From Hymenobacter ginkgonis (GTDB lineage Bacteria; Bacteroidota; Bacteroidia; Cytophagales; Hymenobacteraceae), in assembly GCF_009755225.1 (NCBI RefSeq), contig NZ_WQKZ01000005.1:62001-126000 (forward strand): a DNA stretch of 64,000 nt. Reading direction: 5' to 3'. Under the pieces are notes generated by a model, which was given only the letters and a program-made list of their open reading frames with translations, was not told the origin of the DNA and did not search any database. Of the stretch, positions 36,464 through 45,242 are shown in pieces. The position numbers and the translations under genes were made by a program. The number at the start of each line of letters is the position of its first letter. The first letter of the stretch is position 1.

Positions 36464-36601
36464 AAAAAACCAAGGCAACAAGTAGGAGAGAAAGCAAATG
36501 CCGCGCTGGTGCTGCCCAGTGGTCGGCGTTCTGCAAGCTTAGGTGCCATCTCCTCCCAAAACTTGCGCAGTTTTCTTATTTGTGCAAATAACCTATTGGC
36601 T

Positions 36602-36631
36602 GCCAGAGAAAAATAAGTATTTTTCTCTGGC
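36602..36631. other. AT-rich palindrome, 14-bp arms
   Basis: GCCAGAGAAAAATA / TATTTTTCTCTGGC with a 2-base centre, a perfect inverted repeat. It lies 46 bp after the nadE stop and about 140 bp ahead of the sigma-factor start. It may be a nadE terminator or an operator. Confidence 0.6.
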
Positions 36632-36676
36632 TTCGCTCATCACATTCAACAACAAAACGCCTTAGTTTACCTCCCT

Positions 36677-38605
36677 TTATAGCGCCGCCAGTTCCTCACT
36701 AAAGCCACCGCTCAATATAGGGAAGCGCAGCCACGAGCGCGGGTCCACGTTGTAGTCGTCGAGGTGAAAACTGGGCGCGTAACGCTCGCGCTTCCACTGG
36801 TTGCGGCTCCAGAGCGTGTAGAAGCGCCGCACGTACGTGCGCAGCTGCTCCAGCTCATAGCTCGGCTGTTCGGCTACGAGTTGGCTCAACACCGCAGCGG
36901 GGGGTAGGCGGTCGTAGAAGGCCAACCGCTCGATGCGGTTGAGCAGGGGGTAGGGCATGAGGTCGCGCTCGTCGGTTTGCTTATCGGCCAGCGGGCGCAG
37001 CTCGGCGGTGGGCTGCAGGGCGTTGACGTGGCGCAGGGCCTCGTAGCCCAGCTCGGTTTGGGCCCAGCGCAGCCACTTCTTTACAAAATCCTTGTCGACG
37101 CCCGCAATGGGCGAGATGCTGCCCGCCGTGTCGCCGTCCATGGTGCAGTAGCCCACGCTGGCCTCCGAGCGGTTGGAGGTGGTGATAAGCAGGCAGTTCT
37201 GCACGTTGGCCAGCAGCCAGATGCCGGGGGCCCGCACCCGCGCCTGAATATTTTGCAGCGCCAGGTCGTCGGTTTGCCAGGTCAGTTCGCGGCCCAGGGC
37301 GTGCTCAATCTTGCCTACGTAGCCGCTCACTTCCTCGTCAATGGTCCAGTCGAAAAAGCGGGCCCCAATGCTATCAGCCAGTTCCTTAGCCGAATTCAAG
37401 GTGTCATCCGAAGAATTAACAGTGCCCTGGTAAGCGCAAGTTAGTAGGTGGTTGACGAGCTGCTGGTTAGTAGTAATTGGCTTCTGATTTTCCGCCTCCG
37501 CTGGGTTATCTACATCTGTGGCTTGCTGATGGGCCGCCCCGCCCGCCCCTGCTTGCACCACCTCGGTTTTAGCAGCTTCAAAAGCGCCGCTTCGCCACTT
37601 AAACTCCTCTTCGCCCAACTCGGCTACACCCAAGCGCACCATTTCGGCCACGCCCACGGCGCAAAAGCACGAGTCGGCCCCGCCGCTGAGACTTAGCACA
37701 AAGCCGCGGCTGCGAGCCTTGCGCAGATAGTCAAACAAGCCCAGGCTCATGGCCTGGTTAAGCTCGCGGTACTCGTCGGGCTCGGGCAGGTGCACAAGCT
37801 CAATCGGTTCGAGGGGGGTAGCAAAATCTACGTCTACCCACTCCATATCCACTTCTTTGAAGCTTAACAGTTGGTTGCGCTTGAGCAAATGCCCGTTGCG
37901 CGCCACAAGTATTTCGCCGTCGTAGATGATGCGGCCCGCCTCATTGCCCAGCAGGTTGGCGTAGAGATAGGTGCAGTTAAACTTGCGCGAGCCATTGAGT
38001 ACCAGCTTGTAGCGCAGGTCGGTTTTGCTCATGGCGAAGTGGCTGGCCGACGGGTTTACTATCATATCAACCTTGCCCATGAGCCGGCACGCAGGCCGCA
38101 CATCGTCGGGCCGCCAAGCATCCTCGCAAATCTCAAAGCCAAACCGCACACTTTGGTGCTCAAAAATGAGGTCGCCTAGCGGCCAGGTTTCGCCTTCGTG
38201 CTCCACGGTGGTCGTTTCGCCCGCCACCCACGGCACAAAAAAGCGCGTTTCGTAGTGCACACCGTCGTTGGCTAGAAACTGCTTCGCCGCAAAGCCTAAA
38301 ATCTGGCCGTCGCGCAGTACCGCAGCCGTGTTGTAGGTACGGTGATGCAGCCGCACCGGTAGCCCTACCACCACGCAAATACCTTGGGTAAGCGGCCTGA
38401 TTTTTTGAAGCTGCGCCAGCGCCGTGGCGGGTAGCCAATCGCTTAGAAACAAATCTTCGCAATTGTAGCCGCTCAAGCATAATTCAGGCAGGCATAGCAG
38501 TTCTACGCCCGCAGCTTTAGCTTGTTCAATGGCAATGCCGATGGTGCGTAGGTTGTGGGCCCAGTCGAAGGGAATCTGGTTGAGAGCGGCTCCGGCGATG
38601 CGCAT
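36677..38605 (-). CDS. nadE: Glutamine-dependent NAD+ synthetase
   Basis: A 642-residue two-domain enzyme that makes NAD+ from deamido-NAD+, ATP and glutamine. The N-terminal nitrilase-type glutaminase domain (about residues 1-280) begins MRIAGAALNQIPFDWAHN, includes the catalytic glutamate and lysine surroundings LPELCLSGYNCEDLF, and has the nucleophilic cysteine in GFEICEDAW. The synthetase domain has the ATP-binding P-loop LSLSGGADSCF. Between this loop and LLTCAYQGTVNSSDDT lies an insert of about 45 residues, AEAENQKPITTNQQ and neighbours, of low complexity. The ATG at 38605 is preferred; the frame above it crosses a repeat. Confidence 0.94.
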   Translation of the reverse strand: MRIAGAALNQIPFDWAHNLRTIGIAIEQAKAAGVELLCLPELCLSGYNCEDLFLSDWLPATALAQLQKIRPLTQGICVVVGLPVRLHHRTYNTAAVLRDGQILGFAAKQFLANDGVHYETRFFVPWVAGETTTVEHEGETWPLGDLIFEHQSVRFGFEICEDAWRPDDVRPACRLMGKVDMIVNPSASHFAMSKTDLRYKLVLNGSRKFNCTYLYANLLGNEAGRIIYDGEILVARNGHLLKRNQLLSFKEVDMEWVDVDFATPLEPIELVHLPEPDEYRELNQAMSLGLFDYLRKARSRGFVLSLSGGADSCFCAVGVAEMVRLGVAELGEEEFKWRSGAFEAAKTEVVQAGAGGAAHQQATDVDNPAEAENQKPITTNQQLVNHLLTCAYQGTVNSSDDTLNSAKELADSIGARFFDWTIDEEVSGYVGKIEHALGRELTWQTDDLALQNIQARVRAPGIWLLANVQNCLLITTSNRSEASVGYCTMDGDTAGSISPIAGVDKDFVKKWLRWAQTELGYEALRHVNALQPTAELRPLADKQTDERDLMPYPLLNRIERLAFYDRLPPAAVLSQLVAEQPSYELEQLRTYVRRFYTLWSRNQWKRERYAPSFHLDDYNVDPRSWLRFPILSGGFSEELAAL

Positions 38606-38642
38606 AGAAACAAAGAGAAATACTAGCTGAATTACTAAAAGT

Positions 38643-38745
38643 AAAGAACGTCCTGCTGAGCAAAGTGAAGCATCTTGCTCACGTCTTTGGATAGTAACCA
38701 AGGAAGCGGCCAAGATGCTTCGCTTTGCTCAGCAGGACGTTCTTT
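38643..38745. repeat. Palindromic intergenic element, copy 3
   Basis: The left arm is AAAGAACGTCCTGCTGAGCA continuing AAGTGAAGCATCTTG. The right arm is its reverse complement with a single difference over 35 bases. It fills the nadE-rnc gap. Confidence 0.95.
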
Positions 38746-38755
38746 AGTACTCAAA

Positions 38756-39490
38756 TTAAGCGCCCAGCGCCTGTAAGGCTCGCTCGGCGGCCAGTTGCTC
38801 GGCCTGCTTTTTATTGAGGCCCATGCCGGTGGCCACTACTTCCTCGTTTAGCAGCACAGTGGCGGTAAACTCCATTACGCCGCCTGGTCGGGGCTCGCCG
38901 CTTATTTCGTAGCGCACGGCTTTACCTTGGCGCTGCGCCCACTCAATAAGCTTACTCTTGTAATTGGAAGTAGTGGTAGTGAGCGTCGTAACATCTACAA
39001 AAGGCTTGATTAAACCCTTCAAAACGAATTTGCGCGCCGCTTTATAGCCCAAATCGAGGTATACGGCGCCGACCAGCGCCTCTAGCGCATTGCCATTTAC
39101 AGAGCGCGAGCGGGCCACGCGGCTCTGGGCGGTATCGAGCTGCACCAGCTTGTCGAGGCCCATTTTGAGAGCGATGGCGTTCAGGCTTTCGCGGTTGACG
39201 ATGCGCGAACGGGTTTCAGTCAGGAAGCCCTCTTGCTCATACGGATACTTGCGGAATAGATACTCGGCTACTACCGTGCCCAGTACCGCATCGCCCAGAA
39301 ACTCAAGCCGTTCGTTACTCTGGTGGCGGCCTGCGCTGGGGTCCTGTTTCACCACCGATGAGTGCGTAAATGCTAGCTGGTACAGCCGCGCATTCTGCGG
39401 GTCTTGGCCGATAAGGGTGGCTACTGCTTGCCGAAACTGCTTATCGCTGCCCAGTAGCCGCCGAAACAAGCCAAAGAGGGGTAGGGACAT
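38756..39490 (-). CDS. rnc: Ribonuclease III
   Basis: A 244-residue endonuclease that cuts double-stranded RNA, processing rRNA and some mRNAs. The catalytic signature is NERLEFLGDAVLGTVVAEYLF near residue 60. A second acidic motif EALVGAVYLDLGY lies near residue 140. A C-terminal double-stranded RNA-binding domain follows (KSKLIEWAQRQGKAVRYEI ... EQLAAERALQAL). The start is the ATG at 39490. Both flanking gaps hold palindromic elements. Confidence 0.96.
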   Translation of the reverse strand: MSLPLFGLFRRLLGSDKQFRQAVATLIGQDPQNARLYQLAFTHSSVVKQDPSAGRHQSNERLEFLGDAVLGTVVAEYLFRKYPYEQEGFLTETRSRIVNRESLNAIALKMGLDKLVQLDTAQSRVARSRSVNGNALEALVGAVYLDLGYKAARKFVLKGLIKPFVDVTTLTTTTSNYKSKLIEWAQRQGKAVRYEISGEPRPGGVMEFTATVLLNEEVVATGMGLNKKQAEQLAAERALQALGA

Positions 39491-39525
39491 GAATTGAATT
39501 ACAAAAAGCTACCGAGTAAGTCTAA

Positions 39526-39620
39526 AAAGAACGTCATGCTGAGCTTGCGAAGCATCTCTACTGGTTAGGTAAGCTAACGGTGCGGTAGAGATGCTTCGCA
39601 AGCTCAGCATGACGTTCTTT
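39526..39620. repeat. Palindromic intergenic element, copy 4
   Basis: The arms, AAAGAACGTCATGCTGAGCT continuing TGCGAAGCATCTCTAC, pair perfectly over about 36 bases around a 23-base centre. It is the most regular copy in the window and lies in the rnc-fabF gap. Confidence 0.96.
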
Positions 39621-39644
39621 GAATTTTTGCGAAAAGCTACCTAG

Positions 39645-40901
39645 CTACTCGGCCAGCTTGCGGAAAAGCACCGACGTGTTGTGCCCGCCAAAGCCAAACG
39701 TGTTGCTCAGCGCAATATTCACCTCTCGCTTCTGCGCCACGTTGGGCGTAAAATTCAGCGCTTGGTTGATATCCAAGTCGGGCGTATGCAGGTTGATAGT
39801 CGGCGGCACAATACCGTACTTGATAGCTAGAATGGACGCTACTGCTTCGATACCGCCCGCACCACCCAGTAAGTGGCCGGTCATACTTTTGGTCGACGAG
39901 ATATTGAGCTTGGTAGCGTGCTCGCCGAATACGGTTTCAATGGCCTTAATCTCGGCCCCGTCGCCGAGCGGCGTGCTCGTGCCGTGGGTGTTGATATAAT
40001 CAACCTCTTGCGGCTCGATGCCTGCGTCGCGCAGGGCGTTGCGCATCACCAGCACCACGCCTGAACCGGTGGGGTCGGGCGCCGTAATGTGGTAAGCGTC
40101 AGACGACATGCCACCGCCAATAATTTCGGCGTACATCTTGGCACCGCGCGCCTTGGCGTGCTCGTACTCTTCAAGTACCAGTGCGCCAGCGCCTTCGCCC
40201 AGCACAAAGCCGTCGCGCTCCTTGTCGTAGGGCCGCGAGGCCGAAGCGGGGTCGTCGTTGCGCTCGCTCATGGCCTTGAGCGCGTTGAAGCCGCCTACCC
40301 CCGACTCGGTGATGGCCGCTTCGGAACCGCCCGACACAATGGCATCTGCTAAGCCCAGGCGGATATTGTTGAAGGCGGCAATCAGCGCATCGTTCGACGA
40401 GGCGCAGGCCGAAGTAGTGACGAAGTTGGGCCCGCGAAAGCCATTTTTGATGGAAATATTGCCCGACGACGAGTCGGCAATCATGCGCGGAATAAAGAAA
40501 GGGGAGTAGCGCGGCGTACCGTCGCCCCGCTCAAACTGGAAGCATTCTTCCTGCAGCGAGCGCAGCCCGCCAATGCCTGAGCCCCAGATAACGCCTACGC
40601 GGTCCTTATCGACCCCGTCCGTTAGCAGGCCAGCATCGGCAATAGCTTCATCGGCAGCGATAACGGCAAACTGCGTAAACAAGTCCATTTTACGGCCTTC
40701 CTTGCGGTCAAAATACGTGTCAGGATTGTAGTCCTTCACTTCGCACGCAAAGCGCGTTTTGAACTTGGTAGCATCGAAACGGGTGATGGTGGCAGCGCCG
40801 CTAACCCCATTCTTAAGACCTTCCCAGTAGGTGGAAACGGTGCTACCCAGTGGGGTAATGGCTCCAAGGCCGGTTACGACAACGCGTCGGATGGACGACA
40901 T
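39645..40901 (-). CDS. fabF: Beta-ketoacyl-ACP synthase II
   Basis: A 418-residue condensing enzyme that elongates acyl-ACP with malonyl-ACP in type II fatty-acid synthesis. The catalytic cysteine is Cys166 in FVTTSACASSND. The two active-site histidines lie in NTHGTSTPLGDGAE and SMTGHLLGGAGG. The family start MSSIRRVVVTGLGAITPLG is intact. It follows acpP on the same strand, but a strong hairpin separates the two (40960-40984). Confidence 0.97.
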   Translation of the reverse strand: MSSIRRVVVTGLGAITPLGSTVSTYWEGLKNGVSGAATITRFDATKFKTRFACEVKDYNPDTYFDRKEGRKMDLFTQFAVIAADEAIADAGLLTDGVDKDRVGVIWGSGIGGLRSLQEECFQFERGDGTPRYSPFFIPRMIADSSSGNISIKNGFRGPNFVTTSACASSNDALIAAFNNIRLGLADAIVSGGSEAAITESGVGGFNALKAMSERNDDPASASRPYDKERDGFVLGEGAGALVLEEYEHAKARGAKMYAEIIGGGMSSDAYHITAPDPTGSGVVLVMRNALRDAGIEPQEVDYINTHGTSTPLGDGAEIKAIETVFGEHATKLNISSTKSMTGHLLGGAGGIEAVASILAIKYGIVPPTINLHTPDLDINQALNFTPNVAQKREVNIALSNTFGFGGHNTSVLFRKLAE

Positions 40902-40959
40902 AGACTAAGCGCCGGTGGGCGGCGTAATTTAAATACCACAGATAAGCTAAAACAGCAAA

Positions 40960-40984
40960 ACCGGCCGGCGGCTAGCCGGCCGGT
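40960..40984 (-). terminator. Terminator between acpP and fabF
   Basis: ACCGGCCGGC / GCCGGCCGGT with a 5-base loop. On the minus strand it is followed by TTTTGCTGTTTT. It would stop or reduce read-through from acpP into fabF. Confidence 0.7.
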
Positions 40985-41034
40985 ATAGGCAACTTATTCT
41001 TCGGATACTTCGCCGGGCGAAGTACCGCAAAAGA

Positions 41035-41271
41035 TTACTTTGCGTGCTCTTCGAGGTAACTAACAGCCTGTCCTACAGTCTGAATGTTCTCAGCCTGGTC
41101 GTCAGGAATGCTGACGTTGAATTCCTTTTCGAACTCCATAATCAACTCAACGGTGTCGAGCGAGTCGGCACCCAGGTCGTTGGTGAAGCTGGCTTCCGGA
41201 GTTACTTCCGAGGCTTCAACGCCCAGCTTGTCGATAATGATGGCTTTTACTTTTTCGGCGATTTCAGACAT
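41035..41271 (-). CDS. acpP: Acyl carrier protein
   Basis: A 78-residue acidic carrier protein. The phosphopantetheine attachment serine is Ser37 in [16 protein letters not shown]. The size is exactly that of the family. The ATG at 41271 (MSEIAEKV) is the natural start; the upstream open frame has no ACP character. It is paired with fabF, and diverges from the IPExxxVDY gene. Confidence 0.97.
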   Translation of the reverse strand: MSEIAEKVKAIIIDKLGVEASEVTPEASFTNDLGADSLDTVELIMEFEKEFNVSIPDDQAENIQTVGQAVSYLEEHAK

Positions 41272-41387
41272 TGCAGTCGTGGTTAAGGGGAAACTTGCCT
41301 GCAAAGTAACGCTACTTTTCGCAACCGTGCCGCCAACTCCCCCTTGATACGACGTACAAGATTTTGGCCCACGGGTTTTGGTGCTAC

Positions 41388-41417
41388 TTTGCCTACCTGC
41401 CAAAAGCCGTAGCTTTG
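41388..41417 (+). promoter_or_regulatory. Promoter of the IPExxxVDY gene
   Basis: TTTG (41388-41391), an 18-bp spacer, then TAGCTTTG (41410-41417) match both Bacteroidota promoter boxes. It ends 27 bp before the ATG. Confidence 0.7.
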
Positions 41418-41444
41418 CGGCTTGCCGCTACCCGTCGCTACGTT

Positions 41445-41873
41445 ATGAAAACCCTGACTCTGGACGCTGAGTACGACTGTGATTTTGCGCTTTTTGGCCT
41501 GGTTTCCAACTCCCATGATTACACTTTGGCCTGGAGCCTGAACGGAGGCTTACGATTGCGCCTAGTGCGCCAGCCCGATTTTGTACTGCACCTAGTGCAG
41601 CAAGGGCCATTAGCCTTTAGCTATTATTTGCATGGTACAGAGGCGATTACGCTGCGATTATTGCGCAATCGGGCAATTTTGCCCTCAGTGCTGCCCAAGC
41701 CTTTTTTAGCGCCTGATATTCGGGAGTATGACTATCTGCTGCAAGTGTACGGTGGTTCCGACGAGCTGGCGGGTATCGAATTACTTGACCGCCTCACCGC
41801 TCTACCCGCCGTGCAATACGCCAGCGAACTCGACCCACAGGAGCTCAAATACAAGGAAAATTTAATTTTCTAA
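41445..41873 (+). CDS. IPExxxVDY-type protein
   Basis: A 142-residue protein of the IPExxxVDY family, a Bacteroidota-specific group of unknown function. It begins MKTLTLDAEYDCDFALFGLVSNSHDYTLAWSLN, typical for the family. The namesake motif appears in diverged form as LAPDIREYDYLLQVYG near residue 95. There is no signal peptide or membrane segment, so it is cytoplasmic. The start is the ATG at 41445, right behind a good promoter, and pyk follows about 100 bp later. Members are often found next to acpP, fabF, rnc and pyk, as here; that is from memory. Confidence 0.8.
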   Translation: MKTLTLDAEYDCDFALFGLVSNSHDYTLAWSLNGGLRLRLVRQPDFVLHLVQQGPLAFSYYLHGTEAITLRLLRNRAILPSVLPKPFLAPDIREYDYLLQVYGGSDELAGIELLDRLTALPAVQYASELDPQELKYKENLIF

Positions 41874-41970
41874 CTTCCGGCAAGTTTAACTAGCTATGCT
41901 GTACTTCGCTTTCTCAAATTAAGAAACCTGCTCTGGTCGGCGTGTGCCGGCCGTTTCTACCTCACTTTTC

Positions 41971-43425
41971 ATGGAACCTACCACTCAGACGCCCGTCGTC
42001 TCCTTCAACCGCACGAAAATCGTGGCCACCGTGGGCCCCGCGTCCAACACCTACGAAAAGCTCAATGTGCTGATTCGCGAAGGGGTGGATGTTTTTCGCC
42101 TCAATTTTTCGCACGGCGCCCACGAAGAGCATCTCTCGGTGATTAACACCGTGCGCCGCCTCAATAAAGACCTGCGCACGAACGTCGGCCTACTACAAGA
42201 TTTGCAGGGCCCCAAAATTCGCTTGGGTGATGTAGAAGGCGGCCAGGTTGAAATCAAAGCTGGTGATAAGATTAAACTGGTGTGCGGCGAAAAGGAAATC
42301 AGCACGGCTACCCGCCTGAGCACCATTTACATGGGCCTAGCGCGCGATGTGAAGCCCGGCGACATGATTCTGCTCGACGATGGCAAGTTGGAGCTGCGCG
42401 TGCTGGCTACCGACCGCGAGCGTGAGGTAGATGTAGAGGTAGTGTATGGTGGCACTGTGAAGCCCCGTAAAGGCATCAACCTGCCCGACTCGGACGTGTC
42501 GGCCCCGAGCATGACGGAGAAGGATATTGAAGACCTGCAATTTGGCTTGGCAAATGACGTGGACTGGGTGGCGCTCAGCTTTGCACGCCGTGCCGATGAC
42601 ATTCGCTTTATTAAGTCGCTGATTGCGGAGTCGGGTAAGCAAACCCGCGTGATTGCCAAGATTGAGACGCCCGAAGGCCTACGCAACATCGACGAGATTA
42701 TTGCCATTACCGACGCTGTAATGGTAGCGCGCGGCGACCTGGGCGTGGAAATTAACGGCGGCGAGGTGCCGCTGGCCCAGAAAATGATTATCCAAAAGTG
42801 CAACAAGGCCGGCAAGCCCGTTATTGTCGCTACCCAGATGATGGAGAGCATGATAACGGCGCCGCGCCCTACCCGTGCCGAAACCAACGACGTAGCCAAC
42901 GCTGTGCTCGATGGCACCGACGCCGTGATGCTATCGGCCGAAACGGCCGTGGGTGCTTACACGGTAGAAGTTATCCGCTCGATGGTGAACATCATCCGCA
43001 GCGTGGAAATGAACTCCGACCAGATTTTCCACCGCTTCCACCCCGTCGATTCCAAGTCGCCGAGCTTTATGGCTGAAAGTGTGCTGTCGGCAGCCTGCCA
43101 CTTGTCGCGCAACACGGGGGCTAAGGCCATTACGGGCTTGACGCACCGCGGTTATACGGCCTTCCAGATTGCCAAGTACCGCCCAAAAGCCAACATCTTC
43201 GTCTTCACCGACAATCGCAGCCTGCTGACGGTGCTTAGCCTAGTGTGGGGCGTGCGCGGCTTCTACTACGACCGCATGATGAGCACCGACGGCACTATCT
43301 CGGACATCAAATACGCCCTCACCACCACGGGCAATTTGCAGAAGGGCGACGTGTTCATCAACACTGCCTCCATGCCCATCAACGAAAAGGGCAAAACGAA
43401 CATGGTAAAAGTGAGCGTGGCTTAA
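41971..43425 (+). CDS. pyk: Pyruvate kinase
   Basis: A 484-residue glycolytic enzyme that makes pyruvate and ATP from phosphoenolpyruvate and ADP. The N-terminal KIVATVGPAS, FRLNFSHG, and the active-site signature VIAKIETPEGLRNIDEI are intact. The metal and substrate loop VMVARGDLGVEI and the MMESMITAPRPTRAE segment also match. A C-terminal allosteric domain follows (residues about 360-484). The ATG at 41971 is preferred to the GTG at 41944. A bidirectional terminator closes the gene. Confidence 0.97.
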   Translation: MEPTTQTPVVSFNRTKIVATVGPASNTYEKLNVLIREGVDVFRLNFSHGAHEEHLSVINTVRRLNKDLRTNVGLLQDLQGPKIRLGDVEGGQVEIKAGDKIKLVCGEKEISTATRLSTIYMGLARDVKPGDMILLDDGKLELRVLATDREREVDVEVVYGGTVKPRKGINLPDSDVSAPSMTEKDIEDLQFGLANDVDWVALSFARRADDIRFIKSLIAESGKQTRVIAKIETPEGLRNIDEIIAITDAVMVARGDLGVEINGGEVPLAQKMIIQKCNKAGKPVIVATQMMESMITAPRPTRAETNDVANAVLDGTDAVMLSAETAVGAYTVEVIRSMVNIIRSVEMNSDQIFHRFHPVDSKSPSFMAESVLSAACHLSRNTGAKAITGLTHRGYTAFQIAKYRPKANIFVFTDNRSLLTVLSLVWGVRGFYYDRMMSTDGTISDIKYALTTTGNLQKGDVFINTASMPINEKGKTNMVKVSVA

Positions 43426-43447
43426 AACAACAGCTGTGAGCAGTGCA

Positions 43448-43483
43448 TAAAAAAGCCCGGGCTGTTGAGCCCGGGCTTTTTTT
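43448..43483. terminator. Bidirectional terminator after pyk
   Basis: AAAAAAGCCCGGGCT / AGCCCGGGCTTTTTTT with a GTTG loop, between the convergent pyk and the small secreted-protein gene. Confidence 0.92.
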
Positions 43484-43502
43484 ATAGACGAAGAGCGATA
43501 AA

Positions 43503-43811
43503 CTATTCGCTTTTGGCTTCCATTTTCTCGGTGCCCTCTACGGTTTTCTTACCAGCTTTCTGGGTGGTGCGTTTTACGCTGTGGCTAGCTTTTTTAGCGC
43601 CTTTCTTGATGCCATGACCAGCTTTAGAAGCTACGTTGCCAGCAGCATCAGCGGTGTTTTCGAGGGCTTGGCCTACGTTCGTTTTGCCGGTTTTGGTAAC
43701 TACTTTTTTGGTGCCGTTGTCGCGCACTTTAACTTCAGTAGTAGGGGTAGTCTGAGCAAACGAAGCAGTAGCGAAAGCGCAGGCGGCGAGCAACAAAGTT
43801 ACTTTTTTCAT
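43503..43811 (-). CDS. Small lysine-rich secreted protein
   Basis: A 102-residue exported protein with a clear signal peptide (MKKVTLLLAACAFATASFAQ). The mature part is strongly basic and low-complexity, rich in Lys, Thr, Ala and Gly (KAGHGIKKGAKKASHSVKRTTQKAGKK). A short amphipathic helix (QALENTADAAGNVASKAG) is reminiscent of LEA- or YtxH-like proteins. I do not recognise a family. It is a single-gene unit, and its terminator is shared with pyk. Confidence 0.65.
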   Translation of the reverse strand: MKKVTLLLAACAFATASFAQTTPTTEVKVRDNGTKKVVTKTGKTNVGQALENTADAAGNVASKAGHGIKKGAKKASHSVKRTTQKAGKKTVEGTEKMEAKSE

Positions 43812-43942
43812 GAGTGAAAATTGGGTAGAATGTATTTTCAGGTCCTTTTACGGGTTCCCAAAGTGTTAGTTGTCGGCCCAACTAGTGGCCCACAAACCGG
43901 CTCTTTCCAAAGCACGTGCCAAACCTGACGAGCGCATCTTTT

Positions 43943-45181
43943 CTACCCCGGCAATAGCAGCGAAGAGTCGCCGTAACTCAAAAACCGGTAGCCATGCGCC
44001 AGGGCATGGTCGTACACAGCCCGCCAGCCCGGCCCCAGCAAGGCAGCTACTAGCAGCAATAAAGTGCTTTCGGGCTGATGGAAATTAGTAATTAGCCCCT
44101 GCACCAACCGGAAGCGATAACCAGGCGCTATGAGCAGCCGCGTACGGGCCTCTATCGCCGCCGAGCCAGTGGCATCTAGGTAAGCCAGGAGCGCTTGCAA
44201 CGCTTCGGAGGGGGTAGGGGCCAGCCCATCGGCGTATGGCTGCCACTGGCTTACTTCCAGTTCGGCGGGTGTAGTACCTGGATTTTGCAGCAACGCGGCG
44301 CCGAGCCAATACAAGCTTTCGAGAGTGCGCAAGCTGGTGGTGCCTACTGCCATGACGGGCCGGGGTTGGTGCGCCAGCAACTGTTGCAACAAGCTGGCCT
44401 GCACAATAATCGGCTCGGAATGCATGGGATGGTCGGCCATCGCTTCTGCCTTCACGGGCTGGAAGGTGCCCGCGCCCACGTGCAGTGTCACGTGCCCGGT
44501 AGCAATGCCACGCGCCGCTAACTCGGCAATAATTTCGGGCGTGAAGTGCAGGCCGGCGGTGGGGGCAGCCACGGCCCCTTCGTGGGCGGCGTACACGGTT
44601 TGGTAGCGCACGGCGTCGGTGGCCGTATCGGGGCGGTGCAAGTAGGGGGGTAGGGGCAGATGGCCGGCCGCGCGCAATACTTCGGCAAAAGGCAGCGAAG
44701 CCGGTTGCCAGCGAAAATCAATTAAACTCTCGCCCCCAGCTTCGGCCGCCTGGCGCTCGGCCCAAAGCGTGGCCGGCTGGCCAGCAAATGAGAACGCGAG
44801 GCTAACTGGGCCTTCTTTCCAGCGGCGGCCGTTACCAACGAGGCAACGCCACGTGCAGCTTTCGGTTTGCTGCAACGCTAGTTCCAGGGCCCGATGCGGC
44901 GCCACGGGCTCTAGGCAAAACAGCTCGACGGCGCCGCCCGTGGGGCGCTTAGCTAGCAGCCGGGCCCGCACCACCCGCGTATTGTTGAAGATAAGCAGTG
45001 AGTCGGTGGGCAGCTCACCGGGTAAATCGCGGAAGGTTTTATCGCTGATAACGCCGGCACGGCTCACCAGCAGGCGGCTGGCGGCGCGGTCAGCCAGGGG
45101 CTCGGGCGCGATGCGCTCGGCGGGCAAATGGTAGTGAAAATCTTGGATGCGCAGCTCGCGCGGGTTGGGGGGGGTAGGCAT
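43943..45181 (-). CDS. queA: S-adenosylmethionine:tRNA ribosyltransferase-isomerase
   Basis: A 412-residue enzyme that transfers and isomerises the ribosyl group of SAM to make epoxyqueuosine in tRNA, a late step of queuosine synthesis. Family motifs are YHLPAERIAPEPLADR near residue 16, LLIFNNTRVVRARL, APTAGLHFTPEII and the C-terminal LITNFHQPESTLLLLVAALLG. The ATG at 45181 (MPTPPNPRELRI) is the sensible start. Tgt, which acts earlier in the pathway, is encoded at 50787 but is not in the same operon. Confidence 0.95.
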   Translation of the reverse strand: MPTPPNPRELRIQDFHYHLPAERIAPEPLADRAASRLLVSRAGVISDKTFRDLPGELPTDSLLIFNNTRVVRARLLAKRPTGGAVELFCLEPVAPHRALELALQQTESCTWRCLVGNGRRWKEGPVSLAFSFAGQPATLWAERQAAEAGGESLIDFRWQPASLPFAEVLRAAGHLPLPPYLHRPDTATDAVRYQTVYAAHEGAVAAPTAGLHFTPEIIAELAARGIATGHVTLHVGAGTFQPVKAEAMADHPMHSEPIIVQASLLQQLLAHQPRPVMAVGTTSLRTLESLYWLGAALLQNPGTTPAELEVSQWQPYADGLAPTPSEALQALLAYLDATGSAAIEARTRLLIAPGYRFRLVQGLITNFHQPESTLLLLVAALLGPGWRAVYDHALAHGYRFLSYGDSSLLLPG

Positions 45182-45242
45182 GGCGGCGCAAAGGTCGGGC
45201 CGCGCGGGTGCTATTTGCGGAAGCAAACCTGTCTTTTGGCTG

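Noticed and set aside
41388-41417. Possible operator shared by acpP and the IPExxxVDY gene
   Set aside because: The divergent spacing is suggestive, but the sequence has only one clear promoter and no inverted repeat.
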